Part shown: positions 22,821 through 43,274 of the stretch, piece by piece | Layout: each line of letters opens with the position of its first letter | Position numbering within the stretch: the first letter of the stretch is position 1 | NCBI GenBank assembly: GCA_021613335.1 | Contig: JAJTWR010000458.1 | Location: 1,695,001 to 1,759,000, forward strand | Source: Whitmania pigra | Taxonomy: Eukaryota > Annelida > Clitellata > Hirudinida > Haemopidae | Length of the DNA: 64,000 nt | Direction of reading: 5' to 3' | Notes under the pieces: generated by a model | Databases searched by the model: none | The model's input: only the letters and a program-made list of their open reading frames with translations | What the model was told of the DNA's origin: nothing | Made by a program: the position numbers and the translations under genes

Positions 22821-22994
22821 CTTAATGAAGCTCACTTTCAATTTCGAGTGGAGGATTGGATGAAAACTCAAGGGATGAAATGGTCGGAGGAGTTGTTGCT
22901 GATGTCAGTGGAGTACTTTGTGATGAGACAAAAGAAGTCGATGTGCAATTGTTTGTGCGTTCGTTAACGATGGTGAAAGATGCTCGAAAATGTT
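22821..22994 (-). other. Possible small coding exon, Ser/Thr/Pro-rich
   Basis: On the minus strand an ATG-led frame of about 57 codons reads MDEHFRASFTIVNERTNN and then a Ser/Thr/Pro-rich stretch, ending ESELH and TAA. Its composition is protein-like compared with the surrounding AT-rich DNA. It lies 1.2 kb downstream of the ataxin-1-like gene on the same strand, so it could be an alternative last exon. No clear acceptor was identified and I recognise no domain. Confidence 0.2.
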
Positions 22995-22999
22995 CATCC

Positions 23000-24188
23000 A
23001 TCCCTCCCTCACTCCACAGGCGTCAAAAGATGTCTAACAATACCACGATACGGAGCTCGATCTGTGATCTGTTGATTTTTACATTTATTCGGGTTTTGTT
23101 TTTATTTTACGAGTATGTAAAAAGTGATGCGTTAAATTGCATTCATCTTTGAATATTAGGATGTGGAATTGTTAAGATCCATCCAAAGTTATTGAAAAGT
23201 ACGTTGTCCTACTCAGCATATCACCACCATCATCACCATCATCACCACAGCCACCATTACCACCACCATCCACCGCTCCGTTACCACCATCATTATCACC
23301 ATTCGTTACATCATTTATCAACTCATAACTCATTGAGTACTACTTGGAAGCATGATTTCCATTGTTCTTTCTGATCAAAATTCTTCTGTTTTCACTTGAT
23401 CTGTCTATCACGCCTCACCGTGATTTCTGCAGTGAATGAAGGTGTACAATTGTTACTATTATTATAATAATAATCATTACAATTAATTAATTAATATAAA
23501 TAATATTATTAATAATTAATATTATAATTATTATTAATGTTAAAAATATAATTATCCTATATCAAGAAATGAGTTGTTTTTCAAAGTTTTGGGAATAGTT
23601 TGTTCAATTTAAAGTCTCGGACACTTGAAGTCAATTTTTATTTGCAGCAATATTACAACAAGAATGTTTATTGAAAAAACCTTCATCATCATCATCGCCG
23701 TCATTATCGTCATCATCACTACCACAACAACAGCAGCGACCGCAGCTACAAGTTCGGGAATGATATCCCTGATAGGAAATAAAAGTATTTAAGTTCGTTG
23801 AAGTGGATACGACCCCCGATAACACAGCTTTGTTCAATCGGTTGTCATAACAACCACGCTATTGTTACGAAGAAAATGCCTGGGAGAGTATTTCGTCTAT
23901 TTGTAACGAGTCATCGTCATCGTCATCATAATCATCATCCTCGTCATCGCCATCATCACCACCATCGTCGTCGTCATCGTCACCAGCTTTTATTCGAATA
24001 AGTAAAACGGAATGTTTAATGATATTTACGAATGCGGTGGTTAAATTAAAAAGACATTCATTTTGCATCCACAATGTCTTGATTGATAAAACATTTATCA
24101 TCCATCTTAATTAAGTTGCTTAACAAGTCATCAATAAACACAATTCAAGTCCCCTTTCGATAGGCAAGAAGAATTTTCTAAAAGAAAA
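23000..24188. other. Region downstream of the ataxin-1-like gene
   Basis: It holds short CAC/CAT simple repeats (about 23219-23310), scattered GTCATC repeats (23680-23720, 23905-23990) and AT-rich DNA. Candidate minus-strand AATAAA signals occur near 23637 and 23990. No gene is recognised. Confidence 0.45.
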
Positions 24189-30429
<6,241 letters not shown>

Positions 30430-30470
30430 TTTGATGACGTTGTTGTTGTTGTTGTTGTTGTTGATGCTGC

Positions 30471-30477
<7 letters not shown>

Positions 30478-30501
<24 letters not shown>

Positions 30502-30520
30502 GTTATTATTATTATTATTA

Positions 30521-30562
<42 letters not shown>

Positions 30563-30582
30563 TATTATTATTATTATTATTA

Positions 30583-30673
<91 letters not shown>

Positions 30674-30690
30674 TATTATTATTATTATTG
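30478..30690 (+). repeat. (ATT)n microsatellite next to the ataxin-1-like start codon
   Basis: The array begins about 50 bp upstream of the ATG on the gene's 5' side (AAU in the transcript). A GTT (CAA/AAC) run sits between it and the start. The 5' UTR, or an intron close to it, must contain this array. Confidence 0.9.
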
Positions 30691-31188
30691 TGGTTGGAGG
30701 GAATTTGGTCGAAAACAACTTAAATGCTTTACAAAGTGGCCTTGTGTTTTCTTATTTTTTGGGAATGTTTTCCGGTTAAGAATTACTGGAAAAATATAAA
30801 AACCAAATGTGTATTATTTAGTTCACAAAACATATGAATATTACCCATGTATTTTATCATTAATCAATTAATTTTAACTTTTACATTGAATCAAATAAAA
30901 ATCGAATAATTTTTTAAAAGTATTATAAAAAAAGTAAATTATTATAAACCGATTTAAAAAATAAGAAACGGAGGAACAAAAATGAATAAATGCGAGCGCG
31001 AAAAGTGGCAGACGAGAAAGTTTTTCCTCTCAAATAACTACGGACGAATCAAATTGCACGGGTGGGACGAGATAGGAAGCTGTTAAGGTGTTGCTCAGGT
31101 AAGTGATAACTCCTAACAAGACATATAGAATGTGACCGGGGTTATTTGAGAGCTTAACATAATGAACTTTAAGTGGTGGCGACGGCAC
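30691..31188. other. AT-rich DNA between arrays
   Basis: No gene or repeat family is recognised. Confidence 0.4.
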
Positions 31189-31230
31189 GACGATGACGAT
31201 GACGATGATGATGATGAATGATGATGATGA

Positions 31231-31323
<93 letters not shown>

Positions 31324-31389
31324 TGATGATGATGATGATGATGAATGATGATGATGATGATGATGATGGATGATGATGATGATGATGAC
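31189..31389 (+). repeat. (GAT)n microsatellite
   Basis: GAT/ATG repeats with phase slips. The orientation is opposite to the ATC arrays at 25.7, 35.6 and 37.4 kb. Confidence 0.95.
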
Positions 31390-31500
31390 GCGACAAAGAC
31401 GATGACGATGAAACATTACAAGAACGTGATGTTATAGACAAGAGAATGAGGACAATTTATAGATGGCTTTGTCGAAATACAAGTATCGACATAAGCTTGT

Positions 31501-31526
31501 TATTATTATTATTATTATTATTATTA
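31501..31526 (+). repeat. (ATT)n short tract
   Basis: Short pure TTA tract. Confidence 0.85.
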
Positions 31527-31904
31527 CCCTAAGAAGCTAATGTTTTTTCTTTCTTGAATTATCATCGCTTGATATAAATACGTTTTTTATTTTTATTTAT
31601 AGTTTTTTATTTGTTATAATTCATCATAATAATTTAGCAGCAAGAAATTATAGTGACATGATTTTTGATATGGACTACCTGCCGTGGAATGAACATGCTG
31701 ACACGAATTTCACCTCCCAATACCAGCAGAAGCGGGAGAGGTATTTAAGTAATGATATGTAGGTGATGATGATGATGATGATGATGGTGATGCATTGGTA
31801 AAATTACAATGTTTATATAAAATATGATTATTTATGATTCTAAATATTGAATAGCCTCAAATGAAAAAAGTAATATTACATAATAAAACAACAGCAAATT
31901 TAAT

Positions 31905-32170
<266 letters not shown>

Positions 32171-35100
32171 ACAAACTTAGGGAAAGAAATCGGCGCATCA
32201 CTCATCGCTTATAATTCCAGTGCTTGTTGCGGCATTCATTCTCTTTTGTTTCCTTTCATCCTCTTCCATGCTTTCCCATCGGAGGTTCCCAAAGAATCTG
32301 AGGCGGTTTCATCGTAATAATATTTCACGCAACTGTGCACTCGTCATCAACAAACATTAAGACATTGCCAGTGCTAATGAAGATGACATTCACAAATTGT
32401 CATCGTCAAATATCATCGTCGTCATAGTTACTATCACCACTGTCGCCATGGTAACCTGCATCATCGCTGAAGTCAAATGTCATCGTCGACGTCACATTAT
32501 ACCGTGAGTTAAAGTTGAAATGCAATTTTGAAATCGCAGTTGATGTTTCGAAAGCATGGGAAGCAATTGAACTAATGACTCGACCACGGCCATTTTTGTT
32601 GATTGTAGCTCCATGATGGCCTTCAATTTTATTGACGATGGTAAAGATTATTATAATTATAATAATAACAACAACAATAACAACATAATTATAATAATAA
32701 ATTAAAAAATAATGCGATGGCCATGTTTGTCTTATTAGTAATAACGATACAAGCTTTATACAACAGTCAGAAATGTTTGAGTTTGCCAAAAATGGGATAA
32801 ACATAATCACAAATATACCTAAAATGTGAATGAATTAACCTTATAAATTGGTTAATTCAGTAAATATACTAAAAATATTTAAATTCACGTCATCAACATC
32901 GGACACCCTTGTTGTATCAAATCCTCATTTTTGATTTTGTATTGAATGTACTTCTTTCAAGAGTGCAATGCTTGTAATAACTGATTATTTCGTTTATTTA
33001 AAAAATTTAATAATTAAAATCGTTATTCGGTGTATGTTTTAAACATTGTGAGTTTCGAGGATGTACTGATGTAAGTTCTGTTGATCGAATTGAATTTCGT
33101 TTGAATTTGTTTCTAAATATAATATTAAAAATCATCGATAAGTTTGTGCATTAATTAACAATTACATTTACAAGAATATTTGTTACAATAAACACCATTT
33201 TAGAATAATGTTGCAATATGTCAGATTTACTTTGGACAGATCAGTCTAGAATATGACGCTAATGATTTTGATGACTGTAATAATAAATATTAATATATTT
33301 ACAATGCTTATTAATTACAATAAATTTTTTGATATATATATATATATTGATTGAAATTAATTAATGTATATATATATATATATCATATATTAATATATTG
33401 CGTAGCGTGATGAGCTTGCTAGGCGTTTCTCAATTAACAGATTATTTTATTCAAACCGGAAAAATTAGATGCCTTACCGTTGATTGATTAGATTTAAAAC
33501 GTTCATTTATAGCTTTAATGTCGACCAAATAAATATTTAATCATTCTGGTAATATGTACAATTTAAATCAGTCATCTGTCATCAGTCATTTTCTTCATCG
33601 TTACATTTTTATCTTACAAATTAAATATTTCTTAAGAACATTTATTTAGATGCCAAATACTTTTGCTCTTACTGCTGCTGCTATTATTAATAATATTAAT
33701 ACTAAAGCAATAATTTAATTTAATAATGACTAATGGTTTAATTTAATGACTTATATTATTGTGTAACAAGCATGTATTATTGTCATCAAAGTTGAAAACT
33801 ATTGCCCTTGGAAACGAGGACAAATGTTTTTTAAATAAATTATTTCATAAATAAATTATTAATACCAATTAATAATAAATTAGTAATGCCAAGTTCGATA
33901 TGAAATGGTAAGGTTAAAATGTTGATAATAAGTTATTAATTAACCTACCTTTGAGTAAAGCAAAGGGATTCGACATACGGAATATTCCGCTTATCATGTC
34001 CAGCTTTCATTTATCTTGGGCGACGATGATGATGGTAATAGTTACAGTTACAGAGGCATTCCACGACTATCATTGTTATTATTATTATTATTACGAGTAT
34101 TATTGTTGTTATTATTAATATTATTGTTATTATTATGAGGTTTCTTGGAAATCTCTGTTGTAGAAAAGAATAAGTAAGGAATATGAAAAGAGAAACAAGA
34201 AGAACTACAACTGTAAGAACGACTCGTCTTATCAATGAAGAAAAAGTGCAGCTCGGACCGGTGCGCAGAAGATAAGAGTGAAATATTAAGCTACGAGATG
34301 CCGACTCCTTCTCCACAATTTCCACGCCTACCTTATTTTCCAACCACTACGAAACGGAGGTGATGTATGGAGTGAAGTTGTTTTTTGATGGAACCTCAAT
34401 GAAAGACGACATGAATATGATTATGAATATGAAACGGTTAGTTGTTAATAATTTAATTTGGAAATTATTTATTTACCACTTGCTTGGATCTGAATGGTTG
34501 TACTAATAAGGTTTGAACAAGTGCAAAGTGGAAGGGGTGCTAATGAATTATTCATGTTGTTCATTGTATTTTCAAGTCTGGTTAGGATTAATAAACTTGA
34601 TATGTAATCAGTTCAGTGTTGGTTGTAGAATTTGTGAGATAATCAACGTATTACATTATTCTACAAATTTCCTAGGAAACTTATTAATAAAATACGAATT
34701 TCTCATAATTAATTAACAATTCATGAACAGTTTTATTTTTATTAACTGAATTATTTTAATTCAAAAGATATTTTAAATCCAATTTCAATTTCATCATCAG
34801 AAAATCAAATACTAAGATGGATTTGAGGATTTGATTTGCCAGACTTTTTCAACGCATTCAAGTCCTTTGCGTGGCAAAAGTTTATTTTTAAAAGAAAAGC
34901 AGCTTGTTGCTGTTTTGTATTTCACTAAAAAGTGATTAAGGAATCTTTAAGGACAGTAATTGTTGACATATTTAAGGACATAATTAGGGACATAGTAATT
35001 ATTGAATATTTTCTCTTTCATCTAGTTAACATAACTCGACAAAAATTAACAAATTGACTAAGTAAATGATAAGCTAATCGAAAAAATATTTGATTAAATC

Positions 35101-35609
35101 AATTTATCAAAAACTATCCTGATGAAATAAATTATTACTCATTATCAATAATTATTCCAATGGCCTCAACACGTGACAAGTGATGATTGTACATGACCGC
35201 ATGAGACATAATTAGGGACCAATTATTTCTTACTCTGACACTCAATTAAGTCGTTCGTGAAAGACTAAAATAGCTCGACCAAAGTTACATCTCGTTGGTC
35301 GACGTCGCTATGATGGACACGCGCGGGCACCGCCCCTTTTCCAGTTTTCTGTCCAATAGGCGTTTACTCCAGTTTTGATTGATGTCCTACGTCGTTCTTT
35401 CGTGGATACGAGTATGCATGGAATCTTTTATCGCTACATCTCTGCTATCGGATGTTCGCCATGTTTTTGAAGTTAGTAAGTTATGCTAATGAGATGCAAA
35501 GAATAACTTTTTAACAACTAACCACCAAACGATGGTAATTAAGTCCGAATTAATTGAGTTATCACAAATTATTTTGTAATTTCTGGCTTTGCCTTGTTTG
35601 GTTGTGGGG
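32171..35609. other. Intergenic AT-rich DNA
   Basis: No coding sequence is recognised. (TA)n runs lie near 33330-33390. A slightly GC-richer block at about 35270-35430 contains GTCCAATAGG (CCAAT box). It could be a promoter for a minus-strand transcript, but nothing confirms this. Confidence 0.4.
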
Positions 35610-35614
35610 TCGTC

Positions 35615-36010
<396 letters not shown>

Positions 36011-37309
36011 CAAAGTTACTTTCCAGTTTTCATTGGAATCGTGTTCTTGTGGTGGCAGTTTTATGTCATCCAGGAGGTTATCATTCAATCTTTCAACGCG
36101 TTTCGCTGAGTGCGAAACTTTTCTCGCCTTTCGACTCGTATTGTTGTCCATTTGTTTTTAATTCGTATTCTAACCCTATGACGCCGTAATAATTAGTTAA
36201 TTTTTATTTCTTCCATATTTCTGAGTCAATGGTTGCAGATCGGTTAACATTTTCAATCGCGATTAGCCGCACGAATAATTATATTAATCGTAGTTAACGA
36301 ATATTTAATCACACCATCCTATTATCCAATTAATTTCCAAAAATATTTTATATTCATGTAGGAGTGTATAATATAGGTCAGCATTTATTAATTTCCTACA
36401 TCTTATCTGGAATACATCAAATCATCAATCACGGATATTAGACTAATAATTAAAAACATTTTAATTCAAACTTAATTCGCCAGTGAATAATTTACGGGAA
36501 AAAAACAAGAAATAAACATAGAAAATCATTGAAAACCTCGTGTCATAAGTGAGTTTCGAACAATGCTCTCGTCGCTGTTAAGCCATTATAAAGGATTCTG
36601 GATTGAGATTAGAAATTGTAAATTAATCTCCATCTTACATTTAAAGGACGCAAACCGCATGCATTCGAAGCTTGACATTGAAAGTGATCTATGATGACGT
36701 AATAATTTATCGCCTTATCTCTGCCCAACGTCCCCGTCAGTTACCAATAGTTACCAGTGGCGATGATGAAAACGACGACGATGACGTTAGCACACAGATT
36801 TGAGAATAGTAGTCATGATGATGTATTTATGGATATAATAAAAAAGTTGGCGCAATACTATGAAATTTTATGCTGGTATTATTATCAGCACCGATGGCAT
36901 CGTTATCAGAACCAAGAAAATGTTGATTCAGAGAAATCACCAATGCTATTATCAGCACCGTTATCACCATTATCAATGCCGTCATTATCGTGATCATCGT
37001 CATCATGACCGTTATCACCTTCGTCGTCGTCTTCATCATCACATCCATAAACATGCTCGTCACGGTATGAATCATTACGCAGATGTTTATTGTAAATCCT
37101 CCCCCAACATTTCAATGGGTAACTTTCCTGGGTAGCCACCAAAACCTCTCTTTTATCGTTCATAACTTTTGTAAATATGCGGATGTAATAAACATGGCGA
37201 TGACACGTGCTGGTAATTGTTAGCTAAATAATGTTTCCATAACTCATTTATTTATGGCACAACTCGTATGCATGTTTTCGGTGCTGCATTTATTCCGGGA
37301 TATACTGAT
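36011..37309. other. Intergenic DNA
   Basis: AT-rich with short imperfect ATC/CAC tracts near 36880-37050. No gene is recognised. Confidence 0.4.
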
Positions 37310-37311
37310 GT

Positions 37312-37692
<381 letters not shown>

Positions 37693-39480
37693 TTTCCACC
37701 ATAAAGAGAATGTATGTTTCAAAACACCTCCTCATCTTCTCAAGAGTCTAATGTAGCAACACATCAGTAATAGACGTCGAAGATAATATAATGTAAATAT
37801 ATAATTACTAAATAATAAATATCAATGTTTAAGCTTGTAGGTTAATAATTACTTAATTAATATTAATGGTTAATAAGCTAATTACATGCAATCTCTATTG
37901 TTTACGGGTTTTTGGTAAATCTTTATTTATTTATCGCCGCATTATTTATCTCATCACGGCTTGATTTAGGAAGGCCATTTCTCTGGCACCAGTCTAGTAG
38001 ACTCTTTTATATCGTTTATGTCAGAATTTTTAGGCCCTTCTCATGCCTGTCATAAATTGCCATGGTTTATAGGAGTAGAAATTACAAATATTTATAAATT
38101 CTTAAATAAAGCTACAATTAAATACAATTAAATGCAAGTTATTTTGTTTGGATTAAAAATTTTGGTATTGAAAAACGTCTTTCAGGAAAAACATTTATCA
38201 GGAATTATCAGATAGTGACTTTAATAACATATAGACTGCAACTGTTAGCGGACTCATGCAGATCTATGGCTCATCAATGACATTGTAATAAAATTAACAT
38301 TTATTCCGACAAATTTGCAAAAATTTCCTCGATAATTAATTATAATTTATAGGAAAGCAGTTATCATGTGACCAATCATGGAGGAATAAAAATAAATTCG
38401 TGCAAACCACGTGATGATGGATGCTTTCCCTAAACATTTGTCATCTCCTGTTGTTCATCAACAACTGGATGGAGATGATGGTGTTCATGATCCTGGTGGT
38501 AATGATGATGATGATGACGATGCCATATATTCGTAAAATGTGCAATTACATTATAATTAAATTCATTAAACTAGTTTTAATCGCTAGTACTCTAATGTTT
38601 AATAATACTTTCATTTCTATTCAATAACTAATAATTTTTATAGTAAAAAAAATATTTATCTCTTCGTTATTTATTTCACCAGAATATGATTTAGAGAAAC
38701 AATACTGGATAACTTATGAAACAATTCAAAGTCTCTTTTCAACGTTGAATTTTGATGGCTCAAGAACAAAGATAAGAATTAGCTTGGTCTTTCGTATAAA
38801 TACAAAACAAAATCTCACTTATATTAATATAAATAAATAAATAATATGTACAACCCTCGTACAATCAGAAACAAAACAAAACATAAACGTAGCTGGAGAG
38901 CATCATAAATATTACATAAATTGAATTTTCCTTTCCATCGCACGCCTAACATTTTATTACTCCATGAAATCCTTCCGCATCTCATTTCATCCCTTTCACT
39001 CCTTCACTCCTGCGGATTTGCTCGAATATTTAAAGATAAGTGCAAGATTTATTGTAACTTTCGTAATTTTGTTATTTATCCTAAAAATAACATTATGGGT
39101 ATTTGTTGAGTATTAATTTACTGACAGAAACTCTGCGCTCGAAATGCAATGTTGAAGTTTAATGCGCTTTGAGACACTCAAGTAATCATTTTTATCATAA
39201 ATTTCGTTACACAATACTTGTTACAACTCTTACTAAATTGTTTTCAATTTTACTTACAATTTTAAGTTATAGTTCGAGTACAAATTTAGTTTAACCTTAT
39301 TTTAACTCAACTGTGATTTTAATAATTCAGACTCAATATTGTTTATTGTCTCGCTCCATTTATTTAATCATTTTGAAATTTAAACAAATCGAATAAAAGC
39401 CAAGCAGAAATCAAACGCTTCTTATTTACATTGCTTTGTTTAAATTGAGTGGCTTTGAGTTTCACAAACAGTAGGTTTAA
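37693..39480. other. Intergenic AT-rich DNA
   Basis: I see no gene or repeat family. A short GATGATG tract lies near 38503. Confidence 0.4.
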
Positions 39481-39499
39481 ATTTCAATTCAATTCCATG

Positions 39500-40127
39500 T
39501 GGAATCCCCATCTTAATTCCATCTTTATAACTTCCTGAACACGATCCACTGGAGGAGAATTTAAAGAAAAGCAACCGGAAAGCGGCAGGATCCTGGAAAA
39601 TAGAGCCAACTCAAGCGGCTCCCGGTCACGGACGAATGGACACGGAGAAACGCATACAACGAATATGACAGGCGACGCCAATGGATGATTTGCAGTGTTT
39701 ACCCAAGCGTGGAGTCCTCCGCAAGATGCCGTTACTGAGACATGTCCAGTGAACCGTGTCACGACCCTTTCCATCCAAACAATTACTTTCCCAGGTCTTC
39801 ATGCCTCTGCACTCCGCAGCTAAATCCGGAGTCAGCGTTGTCTAGGAAACTCGTCGGACACGCCCACCTCATCGGAATGGCATGACGTCACGTGAGCATG
39901 AAATTGGAGGGCGTGATCAAGTATGACTCGTCAAGTGATGTGATGACGCTGACAGGAGATGTTTCTCCCGGTTACGTCTGTATTTCCGGTCACGAGAGGT
40001 GATCGAGTAATCGAGGATCTGTTTTCGAAGATGGAGAGAAGAACCGAGGAAAGTGATTCAGTGGTGGAGTTTCATTGATGATGGAATTAGATCCACAATT
40101 CAATAACTTGATGCGGGAGAGCGGAAG
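39500..40127 (+). promoter_or_regulatory. GC-richer promoter-like island with possible first exon
   Basis: This block is richer in GC and CG than its surroundings. It holds TGACGTCACGTGAGC at 39883-39897, which combines a CRE and a CACGTG E-box. Downstream, 40078-40127 opens with ATGATG, reads MMELDPQFNNLMRESG, and runs into an AAG|GTATGA donor, like a first coding exon. I could not find a following exon on the plus strand, so the gene it would start is unknown. It could instead serve the minus-strand ataxin-1-like gene as a distal promoter. Confidence 0.3.
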
Positions 40128-40779
40128 GTATGAATGACACTGGATTATTATAGGAAAATCATTTTATTAAATTTTTTTATGACCACAGAAGAGTATATAT
40201 TAATTTCTTATCATTAATACTTTTGAGTATATTATACCATCACGCACAGATAAATTCAGTCATTCGTTAACAGCTATTGGCACATGATGAAGTATAATAA
40301 AAAGTTAAAACAATTTTATCACTCAATAATCGGCCCAACTTCCCAAAACTCCAATCCATCTCTCCATCCGCCAGACACCGACTGCCCCTCCCAAGCAATT
40401 GAGCACTTGTTGATCCCTGATGACCCCTATTCGTAGAGACGTGCAATATTCCTCTCCAGGAGATGTTCATTAAATCCATGGAGACATTTCATCCTATCTA
40501 TGCATCTCTTCCAAGAAAAATGGCAATTTGTACGCCTTACTGTCGAATGTAAGAGCCGATTCGAATTGCGGGATTTCCGAAAAGCTCATTCCAAAGTGAT
40601 ATATCATAAAATATCTGATTGTCGAGAAAATGTGTTTTGGTAGATCTCATAAAGGCTTACAAAAGAGAAAGTTTGAAAGCGAGATTTTGGCAAGTCTATC
40701 AATTTTACTTTAATTTTTAAAATATTAAACGAAATTTTAATAGTATATAATTCCAAAAGCTGTCAAGCTTGATTCTTCG

Positions 40780-41120
40780 GTACTTGGATTTTATCTTACT
40801 GGAAAGAAAACAAACAATATTGTCGTCTGGTGGTCTTGATAGGGTTACTAAGGGCGTCCTAATGGGCGTTCCACAAGGATCAGTCCTTAGGCGAATACTC
40901 TTTTCTCTTATAGGTGACAGAAATAGAGCAACTTGTTGGGCGACAAGATCTCTCTAGCCATCAATTTGCTGACGACATCCAAGGACTGTTATGCCACACT
41001 TCGTGTTCTTAGAGAAGCAAAGCCATTTGTCCCGCACAAGTCATTCATTACCCTGGTGGTAGATATGAAGAAGCAAATGAGATCTTTCGGAGTCGTTCCA
41101 GATCAGGCAGCAGTAAACAA
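40780..41120 (+). pseudogene. Reverse-transcriptase remnant, plus strand
   Basis: Pieces of a non-LTR RT are visible: KGVLMGVPQGSVL at about 40846-40890, then HQFADDIQ (the FADD catalytic box) in another frame near 40960-40985. Frameshifts and short length show it is dead. Its orientation is opposite to the LINE remnant immediately to the right. Confidence 0.6.
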
Positions 41121-42059
41121 AGAAGGCCAACAAAAAGCCTCTCATAACCGGTGGTAAGCGTTGGGTCTCGATGGAAAAATTTTACAGAAATATCCGGACG
41201 TGGCCAGCCCCCGAAACTTTAGGAGAACCAAAGAGCCAAAACATTTGATGACAGGGAAACTCTTCTGAGAATCCTTGGAGCTCCGAGGCGGCGTATCAAG
41301 TAAATGTAAAATGAAAAGTAAAAAGTAAAATGAAGCTAATAAAGATAAAGCTGAGATCTACAATATCGAATGACTTATTGGAAGCACTCCAAGATCACGG
41401 GTGCTATCTGATAAAGGTAAGGTTTGTGAGGCAATTGTGTAGTTGCATGGTGGAGTCTTGATGCGTGATGTCTTTATGGAGATTTGGAGGCATTTTTCAG
41501 GAGCCGGCTGTAATTGGAATATTGCTCCATAGCACCAACCCGTTAATTGCAGTTTGCAAGGAACATTTCTGAGGAGATAAAGATTTTGAGTAGAGTTTGA
41601 TAAAGTCTGCAAAAAAATTTAATTTGATAGATTTTTTTAGCCAGTGTGCCATCAACATCATTTATATAAATGAGGAAAAGCGTGTTTCCGAGCACACTTT
41701 CTTGAGGCACACCACTGATTACATTGGATAGGTGGCCGTTCACTTTGACTGCTTGGGTTCGGTTGGATAAGAATGCCTCAAGCCATAAAAACAGGTTATC
41801 TGAGAATCTATAAGCCTGAAGTTTGATCAGCAGGTTTTGATGAGATACTGAATCGAATGCCTTCTTGAAGGCAAAGTATATGATGTCGTTGCCCTGCTGC
41901 ATTGACATGGATCAGTCATTTAGGCACTCGATGAGGTTTGTGGATGTTGATCTGGAGTTAAGAAAGCCATGTTGTTCGGGTGATATAAGACTGTTGGCTT
42001 GTAGGTAACTCAAGATGTCTTTGTTAATCATCCGCTGCATTGCTCGACAGCAAGAAGAT

Positions 42060-43274
42060 ATGAGCAATGGTGACCCGTCATAACAGCCCGGCGACAGAAT
42101 AGCCCCGTCGAAACAGCCCGGCGTCAAAATAGCCCAGGACGGAAAAATCCCGTCAAAATGGCCCCGTCAAAATAGCCCCGACAAAATAGCCCGGCGACAA
42201 CATAGCCCAGGACAAAACAACCCGGCGACAAAATAGCTCGGCGACATAACAGCCCCGTCAAAATAGCCCCATGATAACTCCATGTCAAAGTATTTTTTAA
42301 AAATGTTGTGAAACTGAATCAAAATTTAATTCGAAATTAGTGGCTTGAATGCTTTGATCGTTTTGAGTATTGTTTGTTGTTATTATTGTTCTCCAGAAGT
42401 TTAATTTGCATAGTCTTCCTTATTCAAATTTGTATCTGGCTTACAAATTTGTGTTGACATTATCCTGATCACAAGTTGCTTGTGAGGGGTCGTTTTCAAA
42501 ATTGAAATACGTTTTGAACAGATTAAGAAATTTTCTGAACCAGTCAATTCTACGATCATTCATGCGGTGACCCGTCAAAATAGCCCAGCGACAAAATAGC
42601 TCCGTCAAAACATCCCCGTCAATGTATCTTTATAAAAAAAATATTTATATGAGTTGATACATTAACCTAGAACTTATTTCAAATTTGATTAAATGAAATG
42701 AGTTTTATATTTTGAGAGTGCTATTTTGACGGGGCTATTTTGTCGCCGGGCTATTATGACGGGGTGCCCATTCATGCTGATGTCTTGTGAGAAAGACTCT
42801 TTTCCAAGAATCAATAACAATGAAATCATTGATGTTTTAGCATCGACTAGTGAAACGATGAAAAAGCTGTTATAATAGTTAATAATGAATAGAAATTTTA
42901 GACTCTAGTGTTTCTTATGTTTAAGTTGATCAAAGTAGGAGTTAAATAAAAGTTCCCGGGCCGGTTTTTTAAGCCAGTCCGACCCTGGTGACAGGGCTAT
43001 TTTGACGGGGCTATTTTGTCGCCGGGTTGTTTTGTCCTGGGCTATGTTGTCGCCGGGCTATTTTGTCGGGGCTATTTTGACGGGGCCATTTTGACGGGAT
43101 TTTCCCGTCCTGGGCTATTTTGACGCCGGGCTGTTTCGACGGGGCTGTTTTGTCGGGGCGGTTTTGTCGGGGCTGTTTTGTCTTGAGCTATTTTGACGCC
43201 GGGCTGTTTTGACGGGGCTGTTTTGTCGGGGCCATTCTGTCGCTGGGCTGTTATGACGGGGTGCCATGAGCAAT
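42060..43274 (+). mobile_element. Foldback-type DNA transposon with arms of short repeats
   Basis: The element spans 42069-43265, flanked by a perfect 9-bp direct duplication ATGAGCAAT (42060-42068 and 43266-43274). The arms (about 42069-42270 and 42990-43265) are inverted copies made of 14-16-bp units such as AAAATAGCCCCGTC, AAAATAGCCCGGCGAC and AAAATAGCCCAGGAC. The left arm lacks about 75 bp present in the right. Ends are GGTGACCCGTCA and, inverted, GGCACCCCGTCA. The centre is AT-rich, encodes nothing recognisable and holds a nested copy. Long arms made of short repeats and a 9-bp duplication are the hallmarks of foldback elements; a Mutator-like origin is an alternative. It is non-autonomous. 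Confidence 0.85.
42557..42777 (+). mobile_element. Nested second insertion of the same foldback family
   Basis: A 203-bp element (42566-42768) lies inside the larger one, flanked by its own perfect 9-bp duplication CATTCATGC (42557-42565 and 42769-42777). It starts GGTGACCCGTCAAAATAGCC and ends TATTATGACGGGGTGCC, the same ends as the outer element. The arms hold only three or four units each. Confidence 0.85.

Noticed and set aside
39484..39774. 96-codon minus-strand frame
   Set aside because: No domain and no splice partner; it lies in the GC-richer island, where open frames are expected by composition.
42064..43265. CRISPR-like array or satellite
   Set aside because: The short units are direct tandem variants without spacers, arranged as inverted arms with target duplications. 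This is a eukaryotic DNA transposon.
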